A DNA stretch of 64,000 nt from DASQYE01 sp036389315 (GTDB taxonomy: Bacteria; Acidobacteriota; Blastocatellia; Pyrinomonadales; Pyrinomonadaceae). The position numbers and the translations under genes were made by a program. Under the pieces are notes generated by a model, which was given only the letters and a program-made list of their open reading frames with translations, searched no databases and was not told where the DNA came from. Where the stretch lies: positions 21,117 to 85,116 of the forward strand of contig DASVQF010000047.1 in NCBI GenBank assembly GCA_036389315.1, in the 5' to 3' direction. Below are positions 44,107 to 52,163 of this stretch, piece by piece (positions within the stretch are counted from its first letter, which is position 1; every line of letters begins with the position of its first letter).

Positions 44107-44190
44107 GGCTTTGCCTAACGGGAGGCTTTGCCCAACAGGAAAAATGTCTGCCCAACGGGAACTTCTAAAATACTCCCGTTAGGCAAAGCC
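44107..44190. repeat. 84-bp stem-loop with perfect 18-bp arms
   Basis: GGCTTTGCCTAACGGGAG (44107-44124) is the exact reverse complement of 44173-44190. The loop carries two degenerate copies of the left arm in direct order (GGCTTTGCCCAACAGGA and TCTGCCCAACGGGA). It could be a terminator for the gene ending at 44065, a MITE- or REP-like element, or a relic attC, since the arms contain GCCTAAC and GTTAGGC. Perfect arms without an unpaired base speak against a working attC. Confidence 0.7.
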
Positions 44191-44303
44191 TACCCGCGAT
44201 ACCAATAACAAACAGATAATCTCATTGACACCCAACGCCCCGCGCTCATATCTTCACATCAATTTCTCACATACTATTCGGCCAAAGGATGAGAGGAAGT
44301 GAG

Positions 44304-44696
44304 ATGAAAACCTGCCCCACTTGCCAGCGCACTTTTGAGGATACGTTCACTTTCTGCCTCGTTGACGGCTCAATCCTTTCGGCCCCCTACGATCCTCATG
44401 AAACTTTACGCATCCCTGCCCCTCGCAGCACCGATCCAGCCCCGACAGAGGATGGTGTTTGGGGGCCCATACAACAGGCGTCCATCAACCAGGGTGATGG
44501 TCAAATGATGACTTACTATCGCGGGACGACCCCGGAACAGTGTCGGGCAGACTGTGAGGTCAAGCCAAGATGCAAAGCATATACTTACATCAAGGCCGGG
44601 GCTTACAACCCTAATGACCCTCCGATGTGTTACCTGATGTCGGAGGCCAGAAAACTTACCCCTTCGCCCTGTTGCATCTCGGCCATAAAAAACTAG
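44304..44696 (+). CDS. Zinc-ribbon protein with PAN/Apple-like C-terminus
   Basis: 130 residues from the ATG at 44304 (AGAGGAAGTGAG upstream). The N-terminus is a CPTCQRTFEDTFTFC zinc-ribbon followed by LVDGSIL, a type I associate with Blastocatellia. After a Pro-rich linker the rest has spaced Cys (EQCRADCEVKPRCKAYTY, MCYLM, SPCC) as in PAN/Apple domains. The role is unknown, perhaps binding or signalling. No membrane segment is seen. Confidence 0.75.
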   Translation: MKTCPTCQRTFEDTFTFCLVDGSILSAPYDPHETLRIPAPRSTDPAPTEDGVWGPIQQASINQGDGQMMTYYRGTTPEQCRADCEVKPRCKAYTYIKAGAYNPNDPPMCYLMSEARKLTPSPCCISAIKN

Positions 44697-44725
44697 ATCG
44701 GCGGCTGCCTCTCTAAGGAGGCTAG

Positions 44726-44812
44726 ATGATGGACGTTGACCGTTTACGAGAACTCATCCGTCACATGCAATGGGCTGATGCTCTTGTCCGGGCCGCCGTC
44801 CTTTCCAATTAG
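44726..44812 (+). pseudogene. N-terminal stub of a DinB-like gene
   Basis: An AAGGAG five bases before the ATG starts a frame of only 28 residues (MMDVDRLRELIRHMQWADALV) that resembles the start of DinB-family proteins. It stops at TAG 44812, and no continuation is found before the next gene fragment. It is probably the leftover of a deleted gene. Confidence 0.5.
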
Positions 44813-44835
44813 CGCGCGGCCAGAGAGCGCTTGCT

Positions 44836-45332
44836 ATGAACGATTGGTTCAAGGAGATCTGGTCGAGCTGCGAGCTGGCGGCGGACGCTTTGCGGGAGCT
44901 GCTCGATTCGGGCTTCGTCGTTATTCCGGGCCCCGTGGCAAGCGAGCGACTGGCGCAATTTGCCCAAGCCTACGATTTGGCCGTGGCCGGTGCGGTTCCC
45001 CCTGACTTATCGGTCGGCAGTGAAACCACGCGCGTCCACGACTTTGTCAATCGCCGCGCCGAGTTTGACGAGTTGTATGTCTACCGCCCGGTACTAGAGG
45101 CGTGTTGCCGCGTTATCGGCGAGCCCTTCAAGCTAAGCTCAGCTCACTGCTTGCCAGAACCGTCCGGCCACGCTCACAGGCACAGCCTCTTCATGTGGAC
45201 TTCAGGGCGGACGCGGATGGGTGGCCGATGGTCTGTTTCATCCTTATGGTGGACGACTTTCGAGATAATAATGGGGCCACTCGTTTTGTGCCTGGCTCGC
45301 ACAAAAGGTTTCATGTACCCAACAAGCGTTGA
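44836..45332 (+). pseudogene. Frameshifted, truncated phytanoyl-CoA dioxygenase (PhyH) family gene
   Basis: The first frame gives LLDSGFVVIPGPVASERLAQFAQAY...CCRVIGEPFKLSS. Near 45130-45143 the reading shifts to another frame that continues LLARTVRP, QPLHVDFRADADGWPMVCFILMVDDF and NGATRFVPGSH, the Fe(II)/2-oxoglutarate core (HxD then GATRFVPGSH) of PhyH proteins. A short duplication (AGCTAAGCTCAGCTC) marks the shift. The gene then stops early at 45332, well short of the family length. Confidence 0.8.
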
Positions 45333-45357
45333 CTTATCTCTCCGCTCAGCATAAAAC

Positions 45358-46452
45358 ATGGCTTCCGTAAATTCCTGTCGCGAGGAGAATGCCGACGATG
45401 ATGGCCCAGTCCTAACAGCTCATTCAACCGTGGCGCGAATGGCGAGGTTTTCAGTGAGTAAACATTTAGACTCAATAGTCATCATCACGTTACTGCTCTG
45501 CTTGTCATGCGTCGGCGGTCAGAAAGTAGGCGCGCAGCACATTGATCGGGCGAATCATCCGTACGCTTCAGACAAGCCTCTGAGCGAGCCGGCAATCTTC
45601 GCCGAAGGCATCGTCTCAACCGGGGACTTCGATTCACATCCGGCTTTCTCTCCCGACGGCAAAACGCTTTACTTTCTGCGCAGCACACCCAATTTTAATC
45701 TATGGACGATTCTCGTCTCGCGCTTCGAGCGAGAGAGATGGAGCAGGCCGGAAATAGCTCCTTTTTCGGGCCAATACTCAGATGCCGATCCGTTCATCAC
45801 GTCTGACGGCTCGCGGTTCTACTTCATCTCAAACAGACCCGTGGCGGGCAAATCGACGCCAGACCTGGATATTTGGGTGATGGAGAAGACTGCTGCCGGG
45901 TGGAGCGAGCCGAAGAATGTTGGTGCGCCGATCAATAGTTCCGGTAGTGAATGGTATCCCACAGTTGCAGCCAACGGCACGATTTATTTCGGATCGGATC
46001 GTGAAGGTGGTAAAGGTCGAACCGACATCTACCGTTCGCGTCTCGTCGATGGCAAGTACATCGAGGCGGAGAATCTGGGCGAGGCGATCAATACACAATT
46101 TAATGAATTTGAGCCGCTCATTGCGCCGGATGAAAGCTTCCTGATTTTCATGGCGGGCGGGCGGGCGGACGGGCGCGGGGGCTTTGACCTTTATCTCAGC
46201 TACAACCGCAACGGCGCGTGGACGAAGCCCGTAAATCTTGGCGACAAGATCAATTCAAGCGGCAATGAGTATTCACCGACAATTTCGCCGGACGGCAAAT
46301 ACTTTTTCTGGACAAGCACGAGAGGCTTTGCGGATAAGCCGTTGGAGAAACGGCTCACCTATCAAGAGCTGACGGACAGATTAAGAAGCCCGCGCAACGG
46401 TTTAGGCGACATCTACCAGATAGATATCAGTGTATTGAACATGGGGAAATGA
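45358..46452 (+). CDS. Secreted PD40/TolB-like beta-propeller protein
   Basis: The frame is 364 residues. A membrane/signal segment at about 41-60 (IVIITLLLCLSCVGGQKVGAQ) suggests the true start may be the ATG at 45439. PD40 blades follow: HPAFSPDGKTLYFLRS, DPFITSDGSRFYFISNRP, YPTVAANGTIYFGSDREGG, EPLIAPDESFLIFM, SPTISPDGKYFFWTSTRG. Proteins of this kind are exported and may sense or bind ligands; the specific role is unknown. It begins just after the broken PhyH gene. Confidence 0.8.
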   Translation: MASVNSCREENADDDGPVLTAHSTVARMARFSVSKHLDSIVIITLLLCLSCVGGQKVGAQHIDRANHPYASDKPLSEPAIFAEGIVSTGDFDSHPAFSPDGKTLYFLRSTPNFNLWTILVSRFERERWSRPEIAPFSGQYSDADPFITSDGSRFYFISNRPVAGKSTPDLDIWVMEKTAAGWSEPKNVGAPINSSGSEWYPTVAANGTIYFGSDREGGKGRTDIYRSRLVDGKYIEAENLGEAINTQFNEFEPLIAPDESFLIFMAGGRADGRGGFDLYLSYNRNGAWTKPVNLGDKINSSGNEYSPTISPDGKYFFWTSTRGFADKPLEKRLTYQELTDRLRSPRNGLGDIYQIDISVLNMGK

Positions 46453-46552
46453 AAAGTCGATTTTCCAATGACCGTCGCGCCGATTTGTCGGAAGGCTCTT
46501 CCAGAGCCCTGCCTGCCAGGCCCACTTTCATAATCTCTTTTTCGCAACTTAA

Positions 46553-47176
46553 TTGTTGCAGCGGAACCAGGGCAGGCGGCGCAGGGCAAGCAACCTGGCG
46601 AAGACCGTCTACCCCAACGGGCTTGAGACGAGCTACACCTACGACAGTCTCAATCGCCTGACTGGGGAGATCATCGCGGGCGCGCAGGGCAGCATCGGCT
46701 ATAGCTTCGACGCGGTCGGAAACCGCCTGAGCCGTAATTTGACCGTCGTGGGTCTCTCTTCAGAGAGCTACGGCTATGACGCCAATGATCGCCTGACCTC
46801 GGAGGCTTACGACGTCTTCGGCAATCTGATTCAAAGAACCGGGACGACGCCCAACCTTTACCTCTACGCTGGCGAGCAGTACGACCCAGACATCGGCTAC
46901 ATCTACCTGCGTGCGAGGTAGATGGATCAGTCTGCGGGCCGCTTCCTGACGATGGATACTTGGTGGGGCAGGGCCTTTGACCCTCTCTCGCTGCACAAGT
47001 ACCTTTATGCCCACGGCTCACCCATCGACCGCAGAGACCCTGCGTTCACGCTCAGAGGTGAAACAGACCTCTGGTGGGATGCCAAAATGAATATCATCAA
47101 GTATGCGCCCGAGTTAGTCCTGCCCGAATGCAGGCCGACCGTGCGCCTGAATCCGGAGGACAGGTGCTTCCCGTAA
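46553..47176 (+). pseudogene. RHS/YD-repeat gene remnant with an internal stop
   Basis: Homology to RHS proteins starts near 46595 (LAKTVYPNGLETSYTYDSLNRLTGEI, YSFDAVGNRL, YGYDANDRL) and runs to YIYLRAR, where a TAG (46919-46921) replaces the usual Tyr codon. The next frame-continuous part, MDQSAGRFLTMDTWWGRAFDPLSLHKYLYAHGSPIDRRDP, is the rest of the RHS core. The 5' part is missing and only a short C-terminus follows. It is a broken, displaced RHS end. Confidence 0.8.
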
Positions 47177-47263
47177 GCCTCCGCTCGGGAACCTTCTTCA
47201 GGGGCGGCCGATGAACTCGTTCAGGTAAGCTCCGAGGCCATCGAGCGAGATTTCCGTGTGTTA

Positions 47264-47370
47264 GGCTTGCCCGAATTAACCGGGCGCGAGCATACAGCAT
47301 TCAATGTCGTCGGAGAAGACCACGATGAAAGACAAGCTAATTCGCGCTCCGGTTCAATGAGTTGTTAAGC
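47264..47370 (-). other. Integron attC-like site 1
   Basis: Read on the - strand it starts GCTTAACAACTCATTGAACC (47370 downward) and ends with CCGGTTAATTCGGGC near 47270. The arms pair as ATTGAACCGG / CCGGTTAAT with one unpaired G, the extrahelical base typical of attC, and a further GCGCGA/TCGCGC stem. The outer core on the far side is degenerate (GCTTGCC on the + strand where GCTTAAC is expected). It stands 20 bp after the stop of the secreted-protein gene, where a cassette attC belongs. Confidence 0.6.
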
Positions 47371-47390
47371 GCGGCCTGACTTGCCAAATA

Positions 47391-47900
47391 TCAACCCTCT
47401 GTCAGAGCAAGTTTCAGCGCCTCATGAAGTTCTTCACTATCAGTCACCATGAACCAATTTCGATGCATAAGAAAGTACATTGGCCGGCCTGCATCAATTC
47501 TATCCCCCGGTGGATTCGGATGAGGCTGCCCCTCAAAGGAATAGAGATACCGGCCTGCTCTCCGCCGCTCTCTAACACGAACCTTTTCCGCCCCGCTCGG
47601 TTCAGGAAAGAAGATGACCTCTACAATCCCCTTATCCGTCTTAAAGAATCCCGCCTTTTCGAGACCTTGAAAGAAGCCGTTTAACTTGGAGCTCTGAACG
47701 CTTTTGACGATGATGCCTCTACCCTCAAGGAACTGAGCAAATTCCATCGCCTCGTTGTAACTGGTATTCGTAGGTTTAAGGATTGATCCGTCCTTAGATT
47801 GGCAAGCTATTATCGTGCGAGAGGAAGAGACCTGAGACGCTACGGCGAATCCGCCAGGGCACAGTGCAAGGATGGTGCAAAGCAAAAGATGCAGTCTCAT
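47391..47900 (-). CDS. Secreted protein of unknown function, gene-cassette-like
   Basis: 169 residues with a perfect AAGGAG six bases before the ATG. A signal peptide lies at about 1-22 (LHLLLCTILALCPGGFAVAS). The mature part has YNEAMEFAQFLEGRGIIVKSVQSSKLNGFFQGLEKAGFF and a C-terminal WFMVTDSEELHEALKLAL. The family is not recognised. The gene is tightly framed by attC-like sites (20 bp after its stop, 36 bp before its start), which is the form of an integron cassette. Confidence 0.75.
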   Translation of the reverse strand: MRLHLLLCTILALCPGGFAVASQVSSSRTIIACQSKDGSILKPTNTSYNEAMEFAQFLEGRGIIVKSVQSSKLNGFFQGLEKAGFFKTDKGIVEVIFFPEPSGAEKVRVRERRRAGRYLYSFEGQPHPNPPGDRIDAGRPMYFLMHRNWFMVTDSEELHEALKLALTEG

Positions 47901-47930
47901 AAAATTCTCCTTTCAGTCTATAACTTAATG

Positions 47931-48584
47931 CTAGCGCCTAACGACAGAATTAACCGGCGTCGAGCGCAGGCATCCAACATGAGAAGGGATCAAAGCACGA
48001 TGAAAGCCATGCTGTCGGGGCGTCGAGCTCAATGAGTTGTCAGGCGTCAATGGGGCGCTCATAACCTTGAGTACGAAGGCGTCTACCCAACGGGACTTAA
48101 TTTCTGCGTATTCCGTCTTGTTGGCAGCCACTTTCGCCAATCCCAGCTTGTAATCGTCGTACTCACGCGCCAGCCCGAGGTTCTGCCTGAGCACATCGCG
48201 GAACCTCAGCTTGGAATACCAATCGGCTGTGGCTTCAGTAAATATGTGAGCCTGGCAAAGGCGGATGTCGCCTCTGTCTAGGACGGCGTAATAATGGCCG
48301 ACCTCACTATCAAACTGCCCCCGGTAGTCGTAACCTAGTAGGCGCAAGGTACGGGCCACCGACTCAAGCCCCTTCTCCCCGCAGAGGATTGCGATGTCTA
48401 GGATAGGCTTGGCATGGACTGCCGGTATCGCGGTGCTCCCGACGTGCTCGATCCGGGTGGAGTGGTCGCCTAAGGCGTGAGCTATCCGCGCCTTCTCGGA
48501 GAGGAAGTCATCACCCCAGGACGGGTCATGAGGCAAAAGGCATAACTCATCTTTTCTCATCCCATACATAAATAGCATCTTCAT
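47931..48584 (-). CDS. GrpB-family (UPF0157) nucleotidyltransferase-like protein
   Basis: 217 residues from the ATG at 48584; nearby ATGs at 48578, 48569 and 48560 are also possible. The hallmark RIEHVGSTAIPAVHAKPILDIAI (GST..P....KPI.DI) and HIF / RFRDVLRQN motifs place it in the GrpB/UPF0157 group, related to nucleotidyltransferases; its substrate is unknown. The last ~43 residues are just the translation of attC-like site 2, so the functional protein probably ends near KVM. Upstream lies attC-like site 3, so the gene looks like a cassette. Confidence 0.85.
   Translation of the reverse strand: MKMLFMYGMRKDELCLLPHDPSWGDDFLSEKARIAHALGDHSTRIEHVGSTAIPAVHAKPILDIAILCGEKGLESVARTLRLLGYDYRGQFDSEVGHYYAVLDRGDIRLCQAHIFTEATADWYSKLRFRDVLRQNLGLAREYDDYKLGLAKVAANKTEYAEIKSRWVDAFVLKVMSAPLTPDNSLSSTPRQHGFHRALIPSHVGCLRSTPVNSVVRR
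47936..48045 (-). other. Integron attC-like site 2
   Basis: On the - strand: GCCTGACAACTCATTGAG at 48045 downward, and at the other end GGTTAATTCTGTCGTTAGGC down to 47936. The core GTTAGGC and the GCCTGAC partner fit the RYYYAAC/GTTRRRY rule with one change. The 11-mer GAATTAACCGG (+ strand, 47947) is also found at sites 1 and 3. The site lies at the 3' end of the GrpB-family gene, whose frame runs through it. Confidence 0.6.
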
Positions 48585-48590
48585 TTTGAC

Positions 48591-48675
48591 GCCTAACGCT
48601 CGAATTAACCGGGCGCGCACACAACGTCGAAATTATCCAAGTTGACGATAAAGAGCAAGCTCATGAACTGAGAAG
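48591..48675 (-). other. Degenerate attC-like site 3
   Basis: The - strand end CCGGTTAATTCGAGCGTTAGGC (core GTTAGGC at 48597-48591) is nearly the same as in the other two sites and shares GAATTAACCGG (+ strand, 48602). The partner arm near 48675 (GCTTCTCAGTTCATGAGC on the - strand) keeps only part of the pattern. It would belong to a lost upstream cassette. Confidence 0.4.
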
Positions 48676-48749
48676 CATTCGTACTGAGAATGGTTTGCAG
48701 CACCAAATTTGAGGATCACCCCTGAGCGGGATTTTGTCCTGAGGCTGGG

Positions 48750-48782
48750 GGCCGGGCGGGTCGAGCCTGCGCCCGCCCGGCC
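48750..48782 (-). terminator. Strong hairpin after the pectate lyase gene
   Basis: GGCCGGGCGGG (48750-48760) pairs perfectly with CCCGCCCGGCC (48772-48782) around an 11-base loop, 8 bp after the lyase stop. No clear T-run follows, so it may terminate weakly or protect the mRNA end. Confidence 0.55.
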
Positions 48783-48790
48783 TCACCGCC

Positions 48791-51502
48791 TCAGTACGTG
48801 GTCTTCAACCAGTTCTCCTTAGTCCAGATCAGGGTGCCTGCGCCCGCGCCCTCCGTCCCAGTCAGGAGCGACGGGAGCTGGCTCGGGTCGTGGGTCGTGT
48901 ATGAGTACGGCAGCACCGCGAAGCCATTCCAGGAGAAGGCCAACTCCGGTGCGGGCACTGGCGCAAGCGGACTGCCGGGTGTGGTGCTGTCGCCGCGAAA
49001 GACGACGCCGCGCAGACTGTAGAGCGTGTCGAGCGCGAGAATCTTGCCCGTGTACTCCGGCTGCGAGGCGCTCACCTGATTATTGCGCAACGGGGAGAGC
49101 ACGTCCACGAACTGCGACTTCTCCAGGAGCACTGCACCGCTCTCGGTCGAGATCGAGCCGTTGAGCGTCACGTCGAACGAATAGGTGGCGCTGCTGCCCG
49201 TGAGCTTGGCTGCATTCGTCGAGCTCATCGCGGCGACACGGGCGTTGCGCAGGTCTTTGGCCGCCAGAGCGTCCACGTTGTTCACGTAGATGTTGAAGGC
49301 GTGCGCGTTGCCGCCACGCAGACGCGGCAGACGATCCTGCATGTTAAGGTAGTAGTTGTGGTGGAGCGTGACGCGGTGGTTCGCGTTCGCCGTGTCGAAC
49401 TCGTTAGCGCCGACCAGATGACCCTTCTTCTGCGAACGGCTGATGGCGATGATGTCCTCCGTGCTGAAGCCCGCGCCGCGCAGGAAGTTATACATCACAT
49501 AGGCCGAGCGGTTGGCTTCGAGCGCCTCGATCTGGCGACGGACGAAGCTTCCGGGGCCGCCGTCGTCGGCGAGGAACGAAGACCACGAGATAGTCACGTT
49601 CTTCGTCCCGCCCTTGATGTCCACCACGCCGTCGTAAGCCTTGGTGAAGGTGCAGTGGTCAATCCAGACGTTGTCGCTGGTCATGTCAACCGTGATGAAG
49701 TCCCAGCCCTGCTTGTCGTATTTGCCTTTGGAGGACTCGTCCCACTCCCACAGCTCGTCGAACTTCAGGTTGCGAATGAGAAGGTTATTGGCCCGCTTCA
49801 CGTTGAAGTTGGCGTGGCGAATCGTCGCCCCGTTGGCCGAGAAGATGGTCAGCCCGTTCTTATCCTGTATGTCTATGATGCTGACGCCCGTCGCCAGCAG
49901 CACAGGATGGAGCAGCGGCAAAGAGGCTGCGCGCAGCGCGCCTGTGCGCGCCGAGGCCGGAACCTCGTTGTAGCCCAGGTTGAGGTCGTTCATGATCTCG
50001 ATGACCTTCGTCGTCTTGCTGCCGAGCGCGGCCACTAGGTCATCCGCCGTGTAGACCTTACGGTAGTTCGGGTCAGTCTCCGGCAACACGCCGCCGCCGG
50101 TGGCGGACTGCGCGAAGCCCGCAAGGTTGTAGATTTGACCGGGCAGTTGGTCTGTGACGCTGAGCGTGGCGGTGTTGCTGGTCGCCGTGCCCGCGACGTT
50201 GCTGATGACGACGCTGTAGCCGCCCGCGTCCGTGAACTGGACGTTCGAGAGGCTGAGCGTCGAGCTGGTCGCGCCCCCGACGGGCGAGCCGTCTTTGTAC
50301 CACTGATAGCTCAAGGGCGCTGTGCCCGTCGCTATCACGCTGAAGAGGGCGCTGCTGCCAGTGACCACTGTCTGCGAGGCGGGCTGTGAAGTGATGGCCG
50401 GAGCCACCGGCCCTGTCTCGACGTTAAGGATGGCTGTCGTGCTGGTCGCCGAGCCGGCGGCGTTGCTGACGACGACGCGATAGCTCCCTGCGTCCGCTCC
50501 CTGAACGTTCGAGAGGTTGAGCGTCGCAGTCGTAGCGCCCGCGATGGGCGAGCCGTTCTTCTGCCACTGATAATTGAAGGGCGCGGTTCCGCTCGCGGCG
50601 ACGGAGAACGTGGCCGTCTGGCCGGCGTTGACCGTCTGCGAGGCGGGCTGTGTGGTAATCGTCGGCGGCGTGATGACCGTCAGCACGGCAGGATTGCTAG
50701 TGACGCTGCCAGCGCCGTTCGTCACCGTGACGGTGTAGCTGCCCGCCGCGTCCGCTTGGACGTTCTGTAGTGAGAAGGTATTCGCGTTGGCACTCGTCAC
50801 CGGAGAGCCGTCCTTGTACCACTGGTAGCTCAAGGGCGCTGTGCCGCCCGCCGCGATGGAAAAGCTGACGTTCGAGCCGACGTTCACGGTCTGCGACACG
50901 GGCTGCGTAGAGATGCCGGGCGGGACTTGCACGAAGTTGGCCGTGACGGATTTGTTCCCGTCCATAGTGATGGCGGCAGGGCTGGTCGTGCCCGTCATGT
51001 CGCCGCCCCAGCCAGCGAACTCCCAGCCGACTGCCGGCACGGCTGTGAGCGTCACCGCCTCGCCTTCGTGGAACATGTCGCCTCCGGGGCTCGTCTGAAT
51101 CGTGCCCGCGCCCGTAGTCGCCAGCGTGAGCTTGAACACGGGCTTAGCCGCGAACGCGACCGCCGAAGTCACCATTGGTGATAAATCTGCCTGCTGCCAG
51201 AAAAGCGTCGTGGCTCCGCTGGCGACTGCCGCTAGCGTAGACCCGGCTATGCTGATCTCTTTCTTCGCTTCGCTAAACCGCTTGGTCTGGCCAGGCCCGG
51301 CCACCAGGTCAGCGCCGCTCGCCAACGCCACCACATCCACGACCCAGGAGTAGGCCGGTGCGTTGATGCTCATGCTGCTCTGGCCCAACCCGAGGGCACC
51401 GATGCTGGTTGCTGCCGCAGCGGGCGCGCCCGGCTCGACACCGAATAGAGAGACTGCGCCGCCCGCCGCCTCCTGAACCTTCCCGGTAAAACTGACCACC
51501 AC
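48791..51502 (-). CDS. Pectate lyase (PL1-like) with Ig-like repeats, N-terminus lost
   Basis: 903 residues from a GTG at 51502; no signal peptide is found, although the protein type is normally exported. Order: an unknown beta region (1-120), a divergent Big/InlB-like repeat (about 127-193, GWEFAGWGGDMTG), three Ig-like domains (about 196-452, each with QTV..G, YQW.K(D/N)GSP and (D/A)AG.Y.V), then the lyase (about 460-903). Lyase signs are VWIDHCTFTKAYDGVVDIKGG, TISWSSF and NHRVTLHHNYYLNMQDRLPRLRGG, the last holding the RxPxxR catalytic Arg pattern. The frame stays open upstream to about 51617 but without a start, and the sequence there belongs to another gene. The gene is therefore 5'-truncated. 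Confidence 0.75.
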   Translation of the reverse strand: MVVSFTGKVQEAAGGAVSLFGVEPGAPAAAATSIGALGLGQSSMSINAPAYSWVVDVVALASGADLVAGPGQTKRFSEAKKEISIAGSTLAAVASGATTLFWQQADLSPMVTSAVAFAAKPVFKLTLATTGAGTIQTSPGGDMFHEGEAVTLTAVPAVGWEFAGWGGDMTGTTSPAAITMDGNKSVTANFVQVPPGISTQPVSQTVNVGSNVSFSIAAGGTAPLSYQWYKDGSPVTSANANTFSLQNVQADAAGSYTVTVTNGAGSVTSNPAVLTVITPPTITTQPASQTVNAGQTATFSVAASGTAPFNYQWQKNGSPIAGATTATLNLSNVQGADAGSYRVVVSNAAGSATSTTAILNVETGPVAPAITSQPASQTVVTGSSALFSVIATGTAPLSYQWYKDGSPVGGATSSTLSLSNVQFTDAGGYSVVISNVAGTATSNTATLSVTDQLPGQIYNLAGFAQSATGGGVLPETDPNYRKVYTADDLVAALGSKTTKVIEIMNDLNLGYNEVPASARTGALRAASLPLLHPVLLATGVSIIDIQDKNGLTIFSANGATIRHANFNVKRANNLLIRNLKFDELWEWDESSKGKYDKQGWDFITVDMTSDNVWIDHCTFTKAYDGVVDIKGGTKNVTISWSSFLADDGGPGSFVRRQIEALEANRSAYVMYNFLRGAGFSTEDIIAISRSQKKGHLVGANEFDTANANHRVTLHHNYYLNMQDRLPRLRGGNAHAFNIYVNNVDALAAKDLRNARVAAMSSTNAAKLTGSSATYSFDVTLNGSISTESGAVLLEKSQFVDVLSPLRNNQVSASQPEYTGKILALDTLYSLRGVVFRGDSTTPGSPLAPVPAPELAFSWNGFAVLPYSYTTHDPSQLPSLLTGTEGAGAGTLIWTKENWLKTTY

Positions 51503-51544
51503 GTCGTACGTGCCGGGCGCGGGCAGCTCGCTGCCAAGGAGGCG

Positions 51545-52042
51545 GCGAAGGTCACTCTGAATTTTGGCGGCGACAAGCGTTTCAACCTGTCGGGCGGCTT
51601 GGCCTATGGCTTCTTAGAGCGGCCGGACATCAAACCGATCCTTGGCTTCGAGCGCAACCGGCAGGGCGAGCTCGTCCCGAATCAAACGGCGCCGACCACC
51701 GTGGTCGGCCTCGTTGACAATTCCGAGAGGCGCATCGGGCCGATGCTGATGCTCACCAACCGCCTCACCAACCGCCCCGACAACAACCTGTTCTTCTCCG
51801 TCGGCATCACGGGGACGGCCGATAGCACCGGCACGAACATCGAATACCTCTTCGGCCCCTCGCTCAACGTGCTTGATCGCCGCGTCTTCCTCACCTACGG
51901 CCTCTACGGAGGGAGGGTGCAGCGCCTCAATGAAGACCCCTTCTTCGGCCTGAAAGTGCCTGACTCGACCACGGCCGACAAACTCGTCCGCAAAGACTTC
52001 ATCTGGAAGAGCGGCTTCGGTATCACCTACAAGATCAGATAA
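51545..52042 (+). pseudogene. C-terminal fragment of a probable outer-membrane barrel-like protein
   Basis: Coherent protein begins near 51553 (VTLNFGGDKRFNLSGGLAYGFL) without a start codon of its own; the first possible start is TTG 51599. It runs to IRFGITYKIR-type ending (DFIWKSGFGITYKIR). Amphipathic strands such as NNLFFSVGITGTADS, NIEYLFGPSLNVL and VFLTYGLYGGRVQRL look like a beta-barrel. It abuts the truncated pectate lyase head to head, so both lost their 5' ends at the same point. Confidence 0.55.
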
Positions 52043-52163
52043 GCCGGCGGGATAACGCGCCAAGACGGGGAGTTGGCTGCTCGGGCAGGTAGCCAGCTCC
52101 CCGTCCTTGCAGGCCGGAAGGAGTTGAGCTATGGCCTGATCGTCCAAGTCATTAATCGCCTCG

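Noticed and set aside
44107..44190. Fourth functional attC site
   Set aside because: It has matching GCCTAAC/GTTAGGC cores, but the arms pair perfectly without the unpaired base expected of attC and lack the GAATTAACCGG segment of the other sites.
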